A stretch of DNA of 64,000 nt from Candidatus Bariatricus faecipullorum (GTDB taxonomy: Bacteria > Bacillota > Clostridia > Lachnospirales > Lachnospiraceae). Made by a program: the position numbers and the translations under genes. Numbering within the stretch: position 1 is the first letter of the stretch; each line of letters opens with the position of its first letter. Shown in pieces: positions 25,796 to 34,159 of the stretch. The notes beneath the pieces are model-generated. The model made no database searches and was not told the origin of the DNA. It saw nothing but the letters and a program-made list of their open reading frames with translations. The stretch lies in the NCBI GenBank assembly GCA_019118525.1, contig DWYV01000056.1:1-64000 (forward strand), read 5' to 3'.

Positions 25796-27287
25796 ACGGG
25801 CGAAGACAGAGATAAAAAATACCATAGAGGCCTATCTGAAAAAGGATGCCTCCGGGGAATATGAGATTCCCTCTGTATATCAGAGGCCGCTGCTTCTGAT
25901 GGGACCTCCGGGAATCGGGAAGACCCAGATTATGGAGCAGGTGGCCAGGGAATGCCATATTGCCCTGGTGGCCTACACCATTACCCACCATACCCGGCAG
26001 AGCGCCATTGGCCTGCCTTTTATCCGGGAGCGGGAGTACGGCGGAAAGGCGTATTCCGTGACGGAATATACCATGAGTGAGATTGTGGCCTCTGTCTATG
26101 AGAAAATGGAGGCCACCGGCCTTTCGGAAGGGATTCTGTTTCTGGATGAAATCAACTGTGTGTCTGAGACGCTGGCGCCGGCCATGCTGCAGTTTCTCCA
26201 GTGTAAAACCTTTGGAAATCACAGAATACCGGAGGGCTGGATTATCGCGGCGGCGGGAAATCCGCCCCAGTATAATAAGTCTGTCCGGGAATTTGACATT
26301 GTAACGCTGGACCGCATCCGCCGGATTGACGTGGAGGAAAATTTCGAGGTGTGGAAAGAGTACGCCTTTGCAGCAGGAGTACATCCGGCGATTCTGTCCT
26401 ATCTGGAAATGCGGCGGGAACATTTCTATAAAATGGAAAATACGGTGGACGGAAAACAGTTTGCCACAGCCCGGGGCTGGGAGGATATGTCCCGCCTTCT
26501 GAAGGTCTATGAGGAACTGGGGAAAACGGTGGACCGGCAGGTGATTCACCAGTATATCCAGCATGAACGGATTGCAGGAGATTTTGCGGCCTGGCTGGAA
26601 CTTTCCTACAAGTACCGGAAGGATTACGGCCTGGAGAAAATCCTTGAGGGCGTTTACGGAGCGGATACGCTGGAACGTCTGAAATTTGCTTCTTTTGATG
26701 AGCGGCTCTGTGTCACCGGTATGCTGTCCGGGCGGCTGGCGGAACAGTTTAAAGAGGCCTGGGAGCAGGACCAGTACGTGACGGAACTGTTTTCCTGGCT
26801 GAAGGAATACAAACGGCGGCAGGAAGAGGAACATGCCCTGGAGCAGGTGTGCCGGGAAGCAGAGGAAGCTTTGGAAAAGGAGAAAAAGGAAGAGCGGCTG
26901 TCCCGGGAGGAGGCGGCCCGGAAAGAGAAAGTGCTGGATACGCTGGAAGCGTTCTGTCAGGAGGTCAGAAAAGAGGGCCTGACAGGCGGGGCGGCATTTG
27001 AAAAGGTAAGGGAGGCATTCCGGGAAAAGGTAAAGGCGCGGGAGACGTGCCTGGAAAAAACCGGCGCCATGCTGGATGCTGCCTTTGATTTTCTGGAGGA
27101 TGCCTTTGGCGAGAGCCAGGAAATGGTTGTTTTTGTGTCGGACCTGAATACGAATTATTACAGTGTCTGGTACCTGAAGGACCATATCTGCGGAAAATAT
27201 AACAAATACAATAAGGGACTGCTTCTGGGAGAGCGGCGCCAGGCCATTTTAAAGGAGATGGAGCAGATTTCTCCGGATGGCATATAG
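25785..27287 (+). CDS. MoxR-type AAA+ ATPase
   Basis: A 500-residue ATPase. Walker A is MGPPGIGKTQ (about 36-45), Walker B ILFLDEINCVSE (about 118-129), and sensor-like AAGNPPQYNKSV and an arginine-finger region DRIRRIDVE follow. The C-terminal 200 residues are charged and helical with long coiled-coil-like stretches around residues 340-430. MoxR ATPases work with VWA proteins in protein remodelling or cofactor insertion. ATG at 25785 lies within the end of the VWA gene, behind GAGGAGCTGGAACGCG. The in-frame codon at 25764 is less likely. Confidence 0.87.
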   Translation: MDIKRAKTEIKNTIEAYLKKDASGEYEIPSVYQRPLLLMGPPGIGKTQIMEQVARECHIALVAYTITHHTRQSAIGLPFIREREYGGKAYSVTEYTMSEIVASVYEKMEATGLSEGILFLDEINCVSETLAPAMLQFLQCKTFGNHRIPEGWIIAAAGNPPQYNKSVREFDIVTLDRIRRIDVEENFEVWKEYAFAAGVHPAILSYLEMRREHFYKMENTVDGKQFATARGWEDMSRLLKVYEELGKTVDRQVIHQYIQHERIAGDFAAWLELSYKYRKDYGLEKILEGVYGADTLERLKFASFDERLCVTGMLSGRLAEQFKEAWEQDQYVTELFSWLKEYKRRQEEEHALEQVCREAEEALEKEKKEERLSREEAARKEKVLDTLEAFCQEVRKEGLTGGAAFEKVREAFREKVKARETCLEKTGAMLDAAFDFLEDAFGESQEMVVFVSDLNTNYYSVWYLKDHICGKYNKYNKGLLLGERRQAILKEMEQISPDGI

Positions 27288-27321
27288 TAAGGCATAAGAG
27301 TCAGAAAATGAGGGATGCCAG

Positions 27322-27567
27322 ATGTGGAAGCAGGGACGGTACCGGCTTCTGGGTCCCCAGCCTCTGCGGGAGGGGCCGGGCCTTCAGTACCCCAGAATAG
27401 AAGAAGCGGACGGCCTGGACCGGTTCGGCAGACTTCCCGGCCGGACGCTGGTCCGGGTTCGGGAAATCCGAAGCCTCAGTGTATCTTCCTGGGGCCGTCT
27501 GGACCAGGGATGGATCTGTCTGGAAACCGGAGAAACCATCTATGCAGAACCGGAATTATCTTTATAA
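27322..27567 (+). CDS. Small hypothetical protein at the end of the LRR-VWA-MoxR operon
   Basis: An 81-residue frame starting at ATG 27322 behind AGGGATGCCAG, a weak ribosome site, and ending within the terminator of the operon. The product starts MWKQGRYRLLGPQPL and is rich in Arg, Gly and Leu; no family recognised. It fills the space between the MoxR stop and the terminator exactly, which favours a real gene. No signal or membrane segment. Confidence 0.5.
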   Translation: MWKQGRYRLLGPQPLREGPGLQYPRIEEADGLDRFGRLPGRTLVRVREIRSLSVSSWGRLDQGWICLETGETIYAEPELSL

Positions 27568-27612
27568 AAAGGACGTCTGGGGGATTCCAGGAATCCGCCA
27601 GGCGTCCTTTTT
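27566..27612. terminator. Convergent terminator, MoxR operon and argG
   Basis: AAAAAGGACG (27566-27575) pairs with CGTCCTTTTT (27603-27612), with inner stem GGATTC/GAATCC. The argG stop (minus strand) is at 27613, so the hairpin also serves argG. Confidence 0.88.
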
Positions 27613-28845
27613 CTATTTATCAGATGTTTTGTTTTTCATTTCAGCCAGCTTCATGGCACGAACCTTCAGCGGCAGACCGAACAGGGTGATGAAGCCGTCG
27701 GCGTCGTGATGGTCGTAGAGGTCGCCGGTGGTGAAGCTTGCCAGGGACTCACTGTAGAGAGAGTAGGGGGAAGTGGTTCCGGCTTTGATAATGTTGCCTT
27801 TATACAGACGGAATTTTACCTCGCCGGTTACATATTCCTGGGTTTTCTCCACGAATGCCTGAATGGCTTCCCGCAGGGGAGTGAACCATTTGCCTTCGTA
27901 TACCACCTGGGCCAGCTTGTTGGCCAGATTCTTCTTCACTTCCATGGTGGCTCTGTCCAGAACCAGCTCTTCCAGCTGCGCGTGAGCCTCCATCAGAATT
28001 GTACCGCCGGGAGTCTCGTATACACCGCGGGATTTCATGCCGACTACCCGGTTTTCTACAATGTCAATGATGCCGATGCCGTGTTTGCCGCCCAGTTCGT
28101 TTAATTTGCGGATGATATCGGCCACCTTCATTTTTTCTCCGTTGATGCTGACCGGTACGCCTTTTTCAAAGGTCATGGTGACAAATTCGTCTTCATCGGG
28201 AGCCTTTTCCGGTGTCACACTGAGCACCAGCAGGTCGTCATAGTTGGGAGCCTGGGAGGGGTCTTCCAGTTCCAGTCCCTCGTGGCTGATGTGCCACAGA
28301 TTCCGGTCACGGCTGTAGCTGTGGCTTGCGTCAAAGGGAAGGTCGATGCCGTGCGCTTTGCAGTAGGCGATTTCATCTTCCCGGGACTGCATGGTCCAGA
28401 GGTCTGTCATTCTCCAGGGAGCAATGATTTTGATGTCCGGAGCCAGAGCCTTGATGCCGAGTTCAAAACGAATCTGGTCGTTTCCTTTTCCGGTCGCACC
28501 GTGGCAGATGGCAACGGCGCCTTCTTTTCTGGCGATTTCCACCAGTTTTGCCGCGATACCCGGACGTGCCATGGCGGTTCCGAGAAGGTATTTGTTCTCA
28601 TAAACCGCGCCTGCCTGTACGCAGGGCATGATGTAGTTTTCACAGAAATCATCGGTAATGTCTTCGATATATAATTTGGAAGCGCCGGAAAGCTTTGCAC
28701 GCTCTTCCAGGCCGTCCAGTTCTTCGCCCTGGCCGCAGTCGATGCAGCAGCAGATAACTTCATAACCAAAAGTTTCTTTTAACCAGGGAATGACAGCGGT
28801 GGTATCCAGTTCGCCGGAATAAGCCAGAACAACTTTTTCTTTCAT
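27613..28845 (-). CDS. argG: Argininosuccinate synthase (variant PP-loop)
   Basis: A 410-residue cytoplasmic enzyme that joins citrulline and aspartate with ATP, the penultimate step of arginine synthesis. It has the family blocks YLLGTAMARP, AICHGATGKGNDQIRFE, WHISHEGLELEDP and YETPGGTIL. The N-terminal PP-loop reads SGELDTT (residues 10-16): the family motif is SGGLDT/S, so Glu12 replaces the second Gly (codon GAA at 28812-28810). The rest of the protein looks intact. It is transcribed away from argC, and its promoter carries an ArgR-like box. ATG follows AGGAGGC. No argH or argF is in the window. Confidence 0.96.
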   Translation of the reverse strand: MKEKVVLAYSGELDTTAVIPWLKETFGYEVICCCIDCGQGEELDGLEERAKLSGASKLYIEDITDDFCENYIMPCVQAGAVYENKYLLGTAMARPGIAAKLVEIARKEGAVAICHGATGKGNDQIRFELGIKALAPDIKIIAPWRMTDLWTMQSREDEIAYCKAHGIDLPFDASHSYSRDRNLWHISHEGLELEDPSQAPNYDDLLVLSVTPEKAPDEDEFVTMTFEKGVPVSINGEKMKVADIIRKLNELGGKHGIGIIDIVENRVVGMKSRGVYETPGGTILMEAHAQLEELVLDRATMEVKKNLANKLAQVVYEGKWFTPLREAIQAFVEKTQEYVTGEVKFRLYKGNIIKAGTTSPYSLYSESLASFTTGDLYDHHDADGFITLFGLPLKVRAMKLAEMKNKTSDK

Positions 28846-28890
28846 AAATAAATGCCTCCTGATTTTTATCTGTTTTCAGTCACAAGACAA

Positions 28891-28919
28891 ACTATACACC
28901 TTTTTTAATAATTATGCAA
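28891..28919 (-). promoter_or_regulatory. argG promoter with overlapping ARG box
   Basis: On the minus strand TTGCAT (28919-28914), a 17-bp spacer and TATAGT (28896-28891). TGCATAATTATTAA covers the -35 and resembles the ArgR half-site pattern TGNATAATTATNCA. ArgR binding here would block polymerase when arginine is plentiful. ArgR itself is not in the window. Confidence 0.72.
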
Positions 28920-28995
28920 TAGAAAAGTGAAAAAGTTTTTGGGAGATATGGACGTGGTTTCCGAGAAAACTGCGGAAAAGCAAAAAAGAAAATGC

Positions 28996-29030
28996 TTGCA
29001 TAATATGCACTGCGGATGTATAATTATGCA
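28996..29030 (+). promoter_or_regulatory. argC operon promoter with two ARG boxes
   Basis: TTGCAT (28996-29001), 17-bp spacer, TATAAT (29019-29024). Two palindromes overlie it: TGCATAATATGCA (28997-29009) on the -35 and TGTATAATTATGCA (29017-29030) on the -10. Their centres are about 20.5 bp apart, two helical turns, as in known tandem ARG boxes. Arginine-dependent repression is inferred. Confidence 0.82.
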
Positions 29031-29080
29031 TAAATCTTTTTGGAGAAACTCTTTACTTTACCGGACATTTGGTTTATAGT

Positions 29081-29203
29081 GTTTATCAGATGTGTGAAAA
29101 CACCCATCTGATAAACGCTCCGCGGGGATGCGCAGGGATTCGGTAACGAAGATGTCAGCTAAAGCTGACCCGAATCCCGCGCCAGGACCCGCGAGCGGGT
29201 CCT
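29081..29203 (+). promoter_or_regulatory. Structured leader before argC (three hairpins)
   Basis: Hairpin 1: GTTTATCAGATG (29081-29092) with CATCTGATAAAC (29105-29116), 12 bp perfect. Hairpin 2: GGGATTCGG (29135-29143) with CCGAATCCC (29170-29178), enclosing GTCAGC-TAAA-GCTGAC (29154-29169). Hairpin 3: AGGACCCGC (29184-29192) with GCGGGTCCT (29195-29203). They lie in the transcribed leader of about 210 nt between the argC promoter and start. None is followed by a T run, so they are not simple terminators. With the promoters just upstream, this accounts for the 400-bp argG-argC gap; no ORF was seen in it. Confidence 0.65.
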
Positions 29204-29246
29204 GAAGATTACAGGCATTCTCTGGAAGAAGGAAAGGAAGGTTTGG

Positions 29247-30287
29247 ATGATTAAGGCAGGAATAATCGGCTCTACCGGATACGCCGGAGGAGAACTGGTC
29301 CGGATTCTTACCGGACATAAAGACGTAGAAATAAAATGGTTTGGTTCCAGAAGCTACATTGATAAGAAATATGCTTCTGTATACCAGAACATGTTTCAGA
29401 TAGTAGATGCCGTGTGCATGGATGATAATATGGAAGAACTGGCAGAGCAGGTGGATGTTATTTTTACGGCGACGCCCCAGGGCCTCTGTGCTTCTCTTGT
29501 AAATGAAGAGATACTGTCCAAAGTGAAAATTATTGATTTGAGTGCGGACTTCCGGATAAAGGATGTGGCGACTTATGAAAAGTGGTATGGAATTACCCAT
29601 CCCAGTCCGCAGTTTATCGAAGAAGCGGTATACGGCCTCTGTGAGGTAAACCGGGAGCAGATTAAAAAAGCGAGACTGATTGCCAATCCCGGCTGTTATA
29701 CGACCTGCTCGATTCTGACGGCCTGGCCGCTGGCAAAAGAGGGGCTGATTGACATGGACACCCTGGTGATTGATGCCAAGTCCGGCACCTCCGGCGCAGG
29801 AAGAGGGGCAAAGGTACAGAATCTTTTCTGTGAAGTCAATGAAAATATGAAGGCCTATGGCGTGGGGACTCACCGCCATACACCGGAAATCGAGGAACAG
29901 CTGGGCTATGCGGCGGGAAGAGAAGTGACTTTAAGTTTTACGCCTCATCTGGTTCCCATGAACCGGGGAATTCTGGCCACCGAGTATGCGAAGCTGACCC
30001 GCCCGGTATCCTGGGAAGAGGTCCGGGCAGTGTATGAGAAATATTATAAGGAAGAAACGTTTATCCGTCTTCTGGATAAGGGCGTATTTCCGGAAACGAA
30101 ATGGGTGGAAGGAAGCAATTATGTGGATATCGGATTCCACATTGATGAGCGCACCGGACGTATGATTATGCTGGGCGCCATAGACAATCTGGTGAAAGGA
30201 GCGGCAGGCCAGGCGGTACAGAACATGAACCTGGTATTCGGACTGCCGGAGGACGAGGGACTGAAACTGGTTCCCATGTTCCCGTAA
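29247..30287 (+). CDS. argC: N-acetyl-gamma-glutamyl-phosphate reductase
   Basis: A 346-residue enzyme that reduces N-acetylglutamyl-phosphate to the semialdehyde with NADPH. The N-terminal Rossmann motif is GSTGYAGGEL and the catalytic cysteine is C150 in ANPGCYTTC. GTHRHTPEIEEQL and FTPHLVPMNRGI are further family blocks. It opens the ArgR-type operon argC-GNAT-argJ-argB-argD. ATG follows GAAGGAAAGGAAGG. Confidence 0.98.
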   Translation: MIKAGIIGSTGYAGGELVRILTGHKDVEIKWFGSRSYIDKKYASVYQNMFQIVDAVCMDDNMEELAEQVDVIFTATPQGLCASLVNEEILSKVKIIDLSADFRIKDVATYEKWYGITHPSPQFIEEAVYGLCEVNREQIKKARLIANPGCYTTCSILTAWPLAKEGLIDMDTLVIDAKSGTSGAGRGAKVQNLFCEVNENMKAYGVGTHRHTPEIEEQLGYAAGREVTLSFTPHLVPMNRGILATEYAKLTRPVSWEEVRAVYEKYYKEETFIRLLDKGVFPETKWVEGSNYVDIGFHIDERTGRMIMLGAIDNLVKGAAGQAVQNMNLVFGLPEDEGLKLVPMFP

Positions 30288-30293
30288 GAAAAG

Positions 30294-30743
30294 ATGACCA
30301 TTCGAGAGATGACGATAGAGGACTACGATGAAGTGTACGCCCTCTGGAAAAAGATAAAGGGGTTCGGACTCCGGAGCATCGACGATTCCCGGGAGGGAGT
30401 GGAGCGGTTTCTGAAGCGGAATCCTACCACCAGTGTGGTGGCGGAACAGGACGGAAAAATCGTGGGAGGTATTCTCTGCGGCCACGACGGCAGGAGAGGC
30501 TGTTTCTATCATGTGTGCGTGGACGAACAGTACCGCCGGCACGGAATCGGGAAGGCCATGGTGGTATTTGCCATGGAGGCACTGCGGAGGGAGCAGATTA
30601 ACAAGGTGTCCCTGATAGCATTTACGCGAAACGATATCGGAAACGCGTTCTGGAACACCATCGGCTGGACCCGCAGACTGGATCTGAACTATTACGATTT
30701 CACACTGAATGAAGCAAATATTACGGCCTTTAATGAGCAGTAG
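30294..30743 (+). CDS. GNAT family N-acetyltransferase inside the arginine operon
   Basis: A 149-residue acetyltransferase with the acetyl-CoA loop in the form YRRHGIGKAMV (about 81-91) after the strand FYHVCVDEQ, and the closing block GNAFWNTIGWTRR. It begins 6 bp after the argC stop and has only a weak ribosome site, so it probably depends on coupling to argC. Place and size make a short-form N-acetylglutamate synthase possible, which would add to the synthase activity of ArgJ. Sequence alone does not exclude a protein or small-molecule acetylase unrelated to arginine. Confidence 0.8.
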   Translation: MTIREMTIEDYDEVYALWKKIKGFGLRSIDDSREGVERFLKRNPTTSVVAEQDGKIVGGILCGHDGRRGCFYHVCVDEQYRRHGIGKAMVVFAMEALRREQINKVSLIAFTRNDIGNAFWNTIGWTRRLDLNYYDFTLNEANITAFNEQ

Positions 30744-30773
30744 AAAGCCTGGAAGTCAAAAGGAGGAGACGTT

Positions 30774-31997
30774 ATGAAAAAAATCGAAGGCGGCGTAACC
30801 GCGGCAAAAGGATTCGAGGCGGCAGCCGCTGCCGCAAAGATTAAATATCAGGACCGGACAGACATGGCCCTGGTGTACAGCCAGGTACCCTGTGTCTGCG
30901 CGGGAACCTTTACCACCAATGTAGTAAAAGCAGCCTGCGTGAAATGGGACCGGCAGGTAGTAAGAAGCGGGGCGAAGGCCCAGGCTGTGATTGTAAATTC
31001 CGGTATTGCCAATGCCTGCACCGGCGAGGAAGGCTTCGGCTACTGCCGTGACACGGCGGACGCTGCGGCAGAAGCTCTTGGTGTGGACGCGGACGGCGTA
31101 CTCATCGGTTCCACCGGCGTTATCGGGAAGCAGCTCCCCATTGACCGGATTCGAAACGGAATCACCATGCTGGCGGAAGGAAAGAACAGCACCCTGGAAA
31201 ACGGAACAGCGGCAGCGAGAGCCATCATGACGACAGACACCCGTGAGAAACAGATGGCAGTGGAAATCTCCGTGGGCGGAAAAACCGTGACCATCGGCGG
31301 AATGGCAAAAGGCTCCGGCATGATTCATCCGAACATGTGCACCATGTTAAGCTTTATTACGACAGACGCCGTAATTACAAAGGAAGCTCTGCAGAAAGCC
31401 TTAAGCGACGATGTGCAGGATACTTATAATATGATTTCCGTGGACGGGGACACTTCTACCAACGACACCGTGCTGGTACTGGCAAACGGCCTGGCGGAGA
31501 ACGAGGAGATTACCGTGGATTCCGAAAGCTATCCGGTATTTGCCGAAGCGCTCCACGCCATCAACGAATACCTGGCAAAACAGATTGCCGGGGACGGGGA
31601 AGGAGCCACTGCTCTGTTTGAGGTGGAAGTCGTGGGCGCCGATACAAGGGAGAACGCAAAGACCCTGGCGAAATCCGTGGCCTGCTCCAGTCTGGTCAAG
31701 ACGGCCATCGCGGGGCATGACGCCAACTGGGGCCGGATTCTCTGTGCCCTGGGCTACTCCGGCGCGCAGTTTGACCCGGAGAAGGTGGACCTGACTTTTG
31801 AGAGCAGCGCCGGAAAAATCCAGATTATCGAAAACGGTGTGGCGGTGGATTACAGCGAAGAGAAAGCCACCGAGATTCTGTCTCAGCCGGAGATAAAGGC
31901 CGTGGCGGATATGAAGATGGGAACAGAGAAAGCCACAGCCTGGGGCTGTGACCTGACTTACGATTATGTAAAAATCAACGCAGATTACAGAAGTTAG
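30774..31997 (+). CDS. argJ: Bifunctional glutamate N-acetyltransferase / ornithine acetyltransferase
   Basis: A 407-residue enzyme that recycles the acetyl group from N-acetylornithine to glutamate and in bifunctional forms also uses acetyl-CoA. It cleaves itself before a threonine nucleophile: T190 in [10 protein letters not shown]. The residue before the cut is Cys189 where most family members have Ala. Other marks are [27 protein letters not shown] and [23 protein letters not shown] before ATG. Confidence 0.97.
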   Translation: MKKIEGGVTAAKGFEAAAAAAKIKYQDRTDMALVYSQVPCVCAGTFTTNVVKAACVKWDRQVVRSGAKAQAVIVNSGIANACTGEEGFGYCRDTADAAAEALGVDADGVLIGSTGVIGKQLPIDRIRNGITMLAEGKNSTLENGTAAARAIMTTDTREKQMAVEISVGGKTVTIGGMAKGSGMIHPNMCTMLSFITTDAVITKEALQKALSDDVQDTYNMISVDGDTSTNDTVLVLANGLAENEEITVDSESYPVFAEALHAINEYLAKQIAGDGEGATALFEVEVVGADTRENAKTLAKSVACSSLVKTAIAGHDANWGRILCALGYSGAQFDPEKVDLTFESSAGKIQIIENGVAVDYSEEKATEILSQPEIKAVADMKMGTEKATAWGCDLTYDYVKINADYRS

Positions 31998-32008
31998 GAG
32001 ACGGAACA

Positions 32009-32893
32009 ATGAATCAGAATATGCAGAAGTACCTGGAGAAGGCGGAGGTCCTTATCGAGGCACTGCCCTATATCCAGCGTTTTAACCGGAAAATCATCGT
32101 GGTAAAATACGGTGGAAGCGCCATGATTGACGAGGAACTTCAGCAGAACGTCATCAAGGATGTGACCCTTCTGAAGCTTACCGGCTTTAAGCCGATTATC
32201 GTTCATGGTGGCGGAAAAGAGATCAGCCGGTGGGTCGGCAAGGTGGGCATGGAGCCGAAATTTATCAACGGCCTCCGGGTAACGGATGAGGACACCATGG
32301 AAGTGGCCGAGATGGTACTGAACAAGGTGAACAAGGGCCTGGTCCGCATGGTGGAAGAGCTGGGCGTCCGTGCCATCGGTATCAGCGGAAAGGACGGCGG
32401 CCTGCTGCGGGTGAATAAAAAGTATTCCGACGGGCAGGATATCGGGTTTGTGGGAGACATCAAAGCCGTAAACGCGGATATTCTGTTTGACCTGCTGGAG
32501 AAAGATTTTCTTCCGATTGTATGCCCCATTGGACTGGACGATGATTACAATACCTATAATATCAATGCCGACGACGCGGCTTATGCCATTGCCCGGGCGG
32601 TACATGCGGAGAAGCTGGCATTCCTTTCCGACATTGAAGGGGTATACCGGGATTATGAGGACAAATCTTCCCTGATTTCCGAGCTTACCGTGGAGGAGGC
32701 AGAGAAACTGATGGCAGACGGCACTATCAGCGGCGGCATGATTCCCAAGCTGAAAAACTGCATCGGGGCCATTGAAAACGGGGTATCCCGGGTGCATATT
32801 CTGGACGGAAGAATTCCCCACTGTCTGCTGCTGGAAATCTTTACGAAAAAAGGAATCGGAACAGCTATCCTGAAAAACAGGGACGAATCATAG
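32009..32893 (+). CDS. argB: Acetylglutamate kinase
   Basis: A 294-residue amino-acid kinase that phosphorylates N-acetylglutamate. It has [16 protein letters not shown] with the oxyanion glycines, [22 protein letters not shown] and the C-terminal [10 protein letters not shown] block. The N-terminal helix (residues 3-20, [20 protein letters not shown]) is the extension seen in arginine-inhibited hexameric enzymes, so feedback control by arginine is likely. It lies 11 bp after argJ, RBS TAGGAGACGG. Confidence 0.98.
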   Translation: MNQNMQKYLEKAEVLIEALPYIQRFNRKIIVVKYGGSAMIDEELQQNVIKDVTLLKLTGFKPIIVHGGGKEISRWVGKVGMEPKFINGLRVTDEDTMEVAEMVLNKVNKGLVRMVEELGVRAIGISGKDGGLLRVNKKYSDGQDIGFVGDIKAVNADILFDLLEKDFLPIVCPIGLDDDYNTYNINADDAAYAIARAVHAEKLAFLSDIEGVYRDYEDKSSLISELTVEEAEKLMADGTISGGMIPKLKNCIGAIENGVSRVHILDGRIPHCLLLEIFTKKGIGTAILKNRDES

Positions 32894-32908
32894 AAAAGAG
32901 GAACGAAC

Positions 32909-34090
32909 ATGGGAAATCATTATATGGACACGGTACAGGAGGCCATGGTCAGAACCTACAACCGGTTTCCGGTGGTTCTGGACCACGGGGAAGGCATGTA
33001 CCTTTATGACACGGAAGGAAAGAAGTATCTGGATTTTGGAGCCGGAATCGCCGTGATGGGGCTCGGATACGGGAACAGGGAATTCAATGACGCCCTGAAG
33101 GAACAGATTGACAAACTGATTCATACATCCAATCTGTACTATAATACGACGCTGGGAGAGGCCGCAGAGGCCCTCTGCCGGGTGTGCGGCATGGACCGGG
33201 TGTTTTTCACCAACAGCGGAACCGAGGCAAATGAGGGGGCGCTGAAGGCGGCCAGAAAGTATGCCTGGGAGCAGAAAACCGGACGCTGCGAATTCATTTC
33301 CATGGAGGACTCCTTCCACGGAAGAAGTATGGGGTCCGTATCCGTAACAGGACACAAAGAGTACCGGGAACCTTTTGAACCGGTGATGGGCGGTGTGAAA
33401 TTTGCCGTCTACAACGACCTGGACAGCGTGAAGGCACTGGTGAGCGAGAAAACCTGCGCCATCATTCTGGAACCCATCCAGGGAGAGGGCGGCATCAATC
33501 CGGCCACTTTGGAATTCCTGCAGGGAATCCGGAAACTCTGTGACGATAACGGCATTCTGCTGATTTTTGACGAGGTGCAGTGCGGCATGGGAAGAAGCGG
33601 TTCCTGGTTCGCCTGGCAGGAAGCCGGCGTGAAGCCGGATATTCTGACCATGGCCAAGGCCATAGGGAACGGTTTTCCGGTAGGAGCTTTTGCCATGACA
33701 GAGGAAGTGGCGGCCCATTCCCTGAAGCCGGGAGACCACGGCACCACCCTGGGCGGCAATCCGCTGGCCGGAGCGGCCGTGAAAACGGTAATCGGGCTGT
33801 TTGAGAAAGAGCACCTGATTGACCATGTACGGGAAATCGCCCCGTATCTGACGGAAAAGCTCCAGGAGCTGGTGGATACCTGCGATAAGGCAGTCCGGGT
33901 AAAAGGGAAAGGACTTATTCAGGGCCTGGAAGTATCCATGCCGACCGGCGAGGTGGCAAATAAAGCCCTGGAGGAAGGACTGATTGTCATCACTGCGGCG
34001 CAGAATGTCATCCGGATGATTCCGCCGCTGATTGTGGAGAAAGAGCACATCGACGAAATGTGTGAAAAAATGAAAAAAGTGCTGTCCTAG
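32909..34090 (+). CDS. argD: Acetylornithine aminotransferase
   Basis: A 393-residue class III PLP aminotransferase. The PLP lysine is K250 in ILTMAKAIGNG, and TNSGTEANE (101-109), SFHGRS, EPIQGEGG and FDEVQCGMGR are standard. It makes N-acetylornithine and is the last gene in the argC operon proper. RBS AGAGGAAC. The next gene starts 54 bp later and may be co-transcribed. Confidence 0.96.
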   Translation: MGNHYMDTVQEAMVRTYNRFPVVLDHGEGMYLYDTEGKKYLDFGAGIAVMGLGYGNREFNDALKEQIDKLIHTSNLYYNTTLGEAAEALCRVCGMDRVFFTNSGTEANEGALKAARKYAWEQKTGRCEFISMEDSFHGRSMGSVSVTGHKEYREPFEPVMGGVKFAVYNDLDSVKALVSEKTCAIILEPIQGEGGINPATLEFLQGIRKLCDDNGILLIFDEVQCGMGRSGSWFAWQEAGVKPDILTMAKAIGNGFPVGAFAMTEEVAAHSLKPGDHGTTLGGNPLAGAAVKTVIGLFEKEHLIDHVREIAPYLTEKLQELVDTCDKAVRVKGKGLIQGLEVSMPTGEVANKALEEGLIVITAAQNVIRMIPPLIVEKEHIDEMCEKMKKVLS

Positions 34091-34099
34091 CGCATAGAA

Positions 34100-34159
34100 A
34101 AACCCGGTCACAGGGCATACTTCTTACAGAAAAGGAGGGATGTTATGATGACCGGGTTT
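34100..34159 (+). promoter_or_regulatory. Inverted repeat enclosing the ydcZ-like ribosome site
   Basis: AAACCCGGTCA (34100-34110) and TGACCGGGTTT (34149-34159) form an 11-bp perfect stem. The 38-nt loop holds the SD and start codon (34145); the descending arm is codons 2-5. Such a fold could present or hide the start in mRNA. Confidence 0.4.

Noticed and set aside
25707-27185. 492-codon minus-strand frame opposite the MoxR gene
   Set aside because: Low-complexity composition and no ribosome site; the ATPase on the + strand has all motifs.
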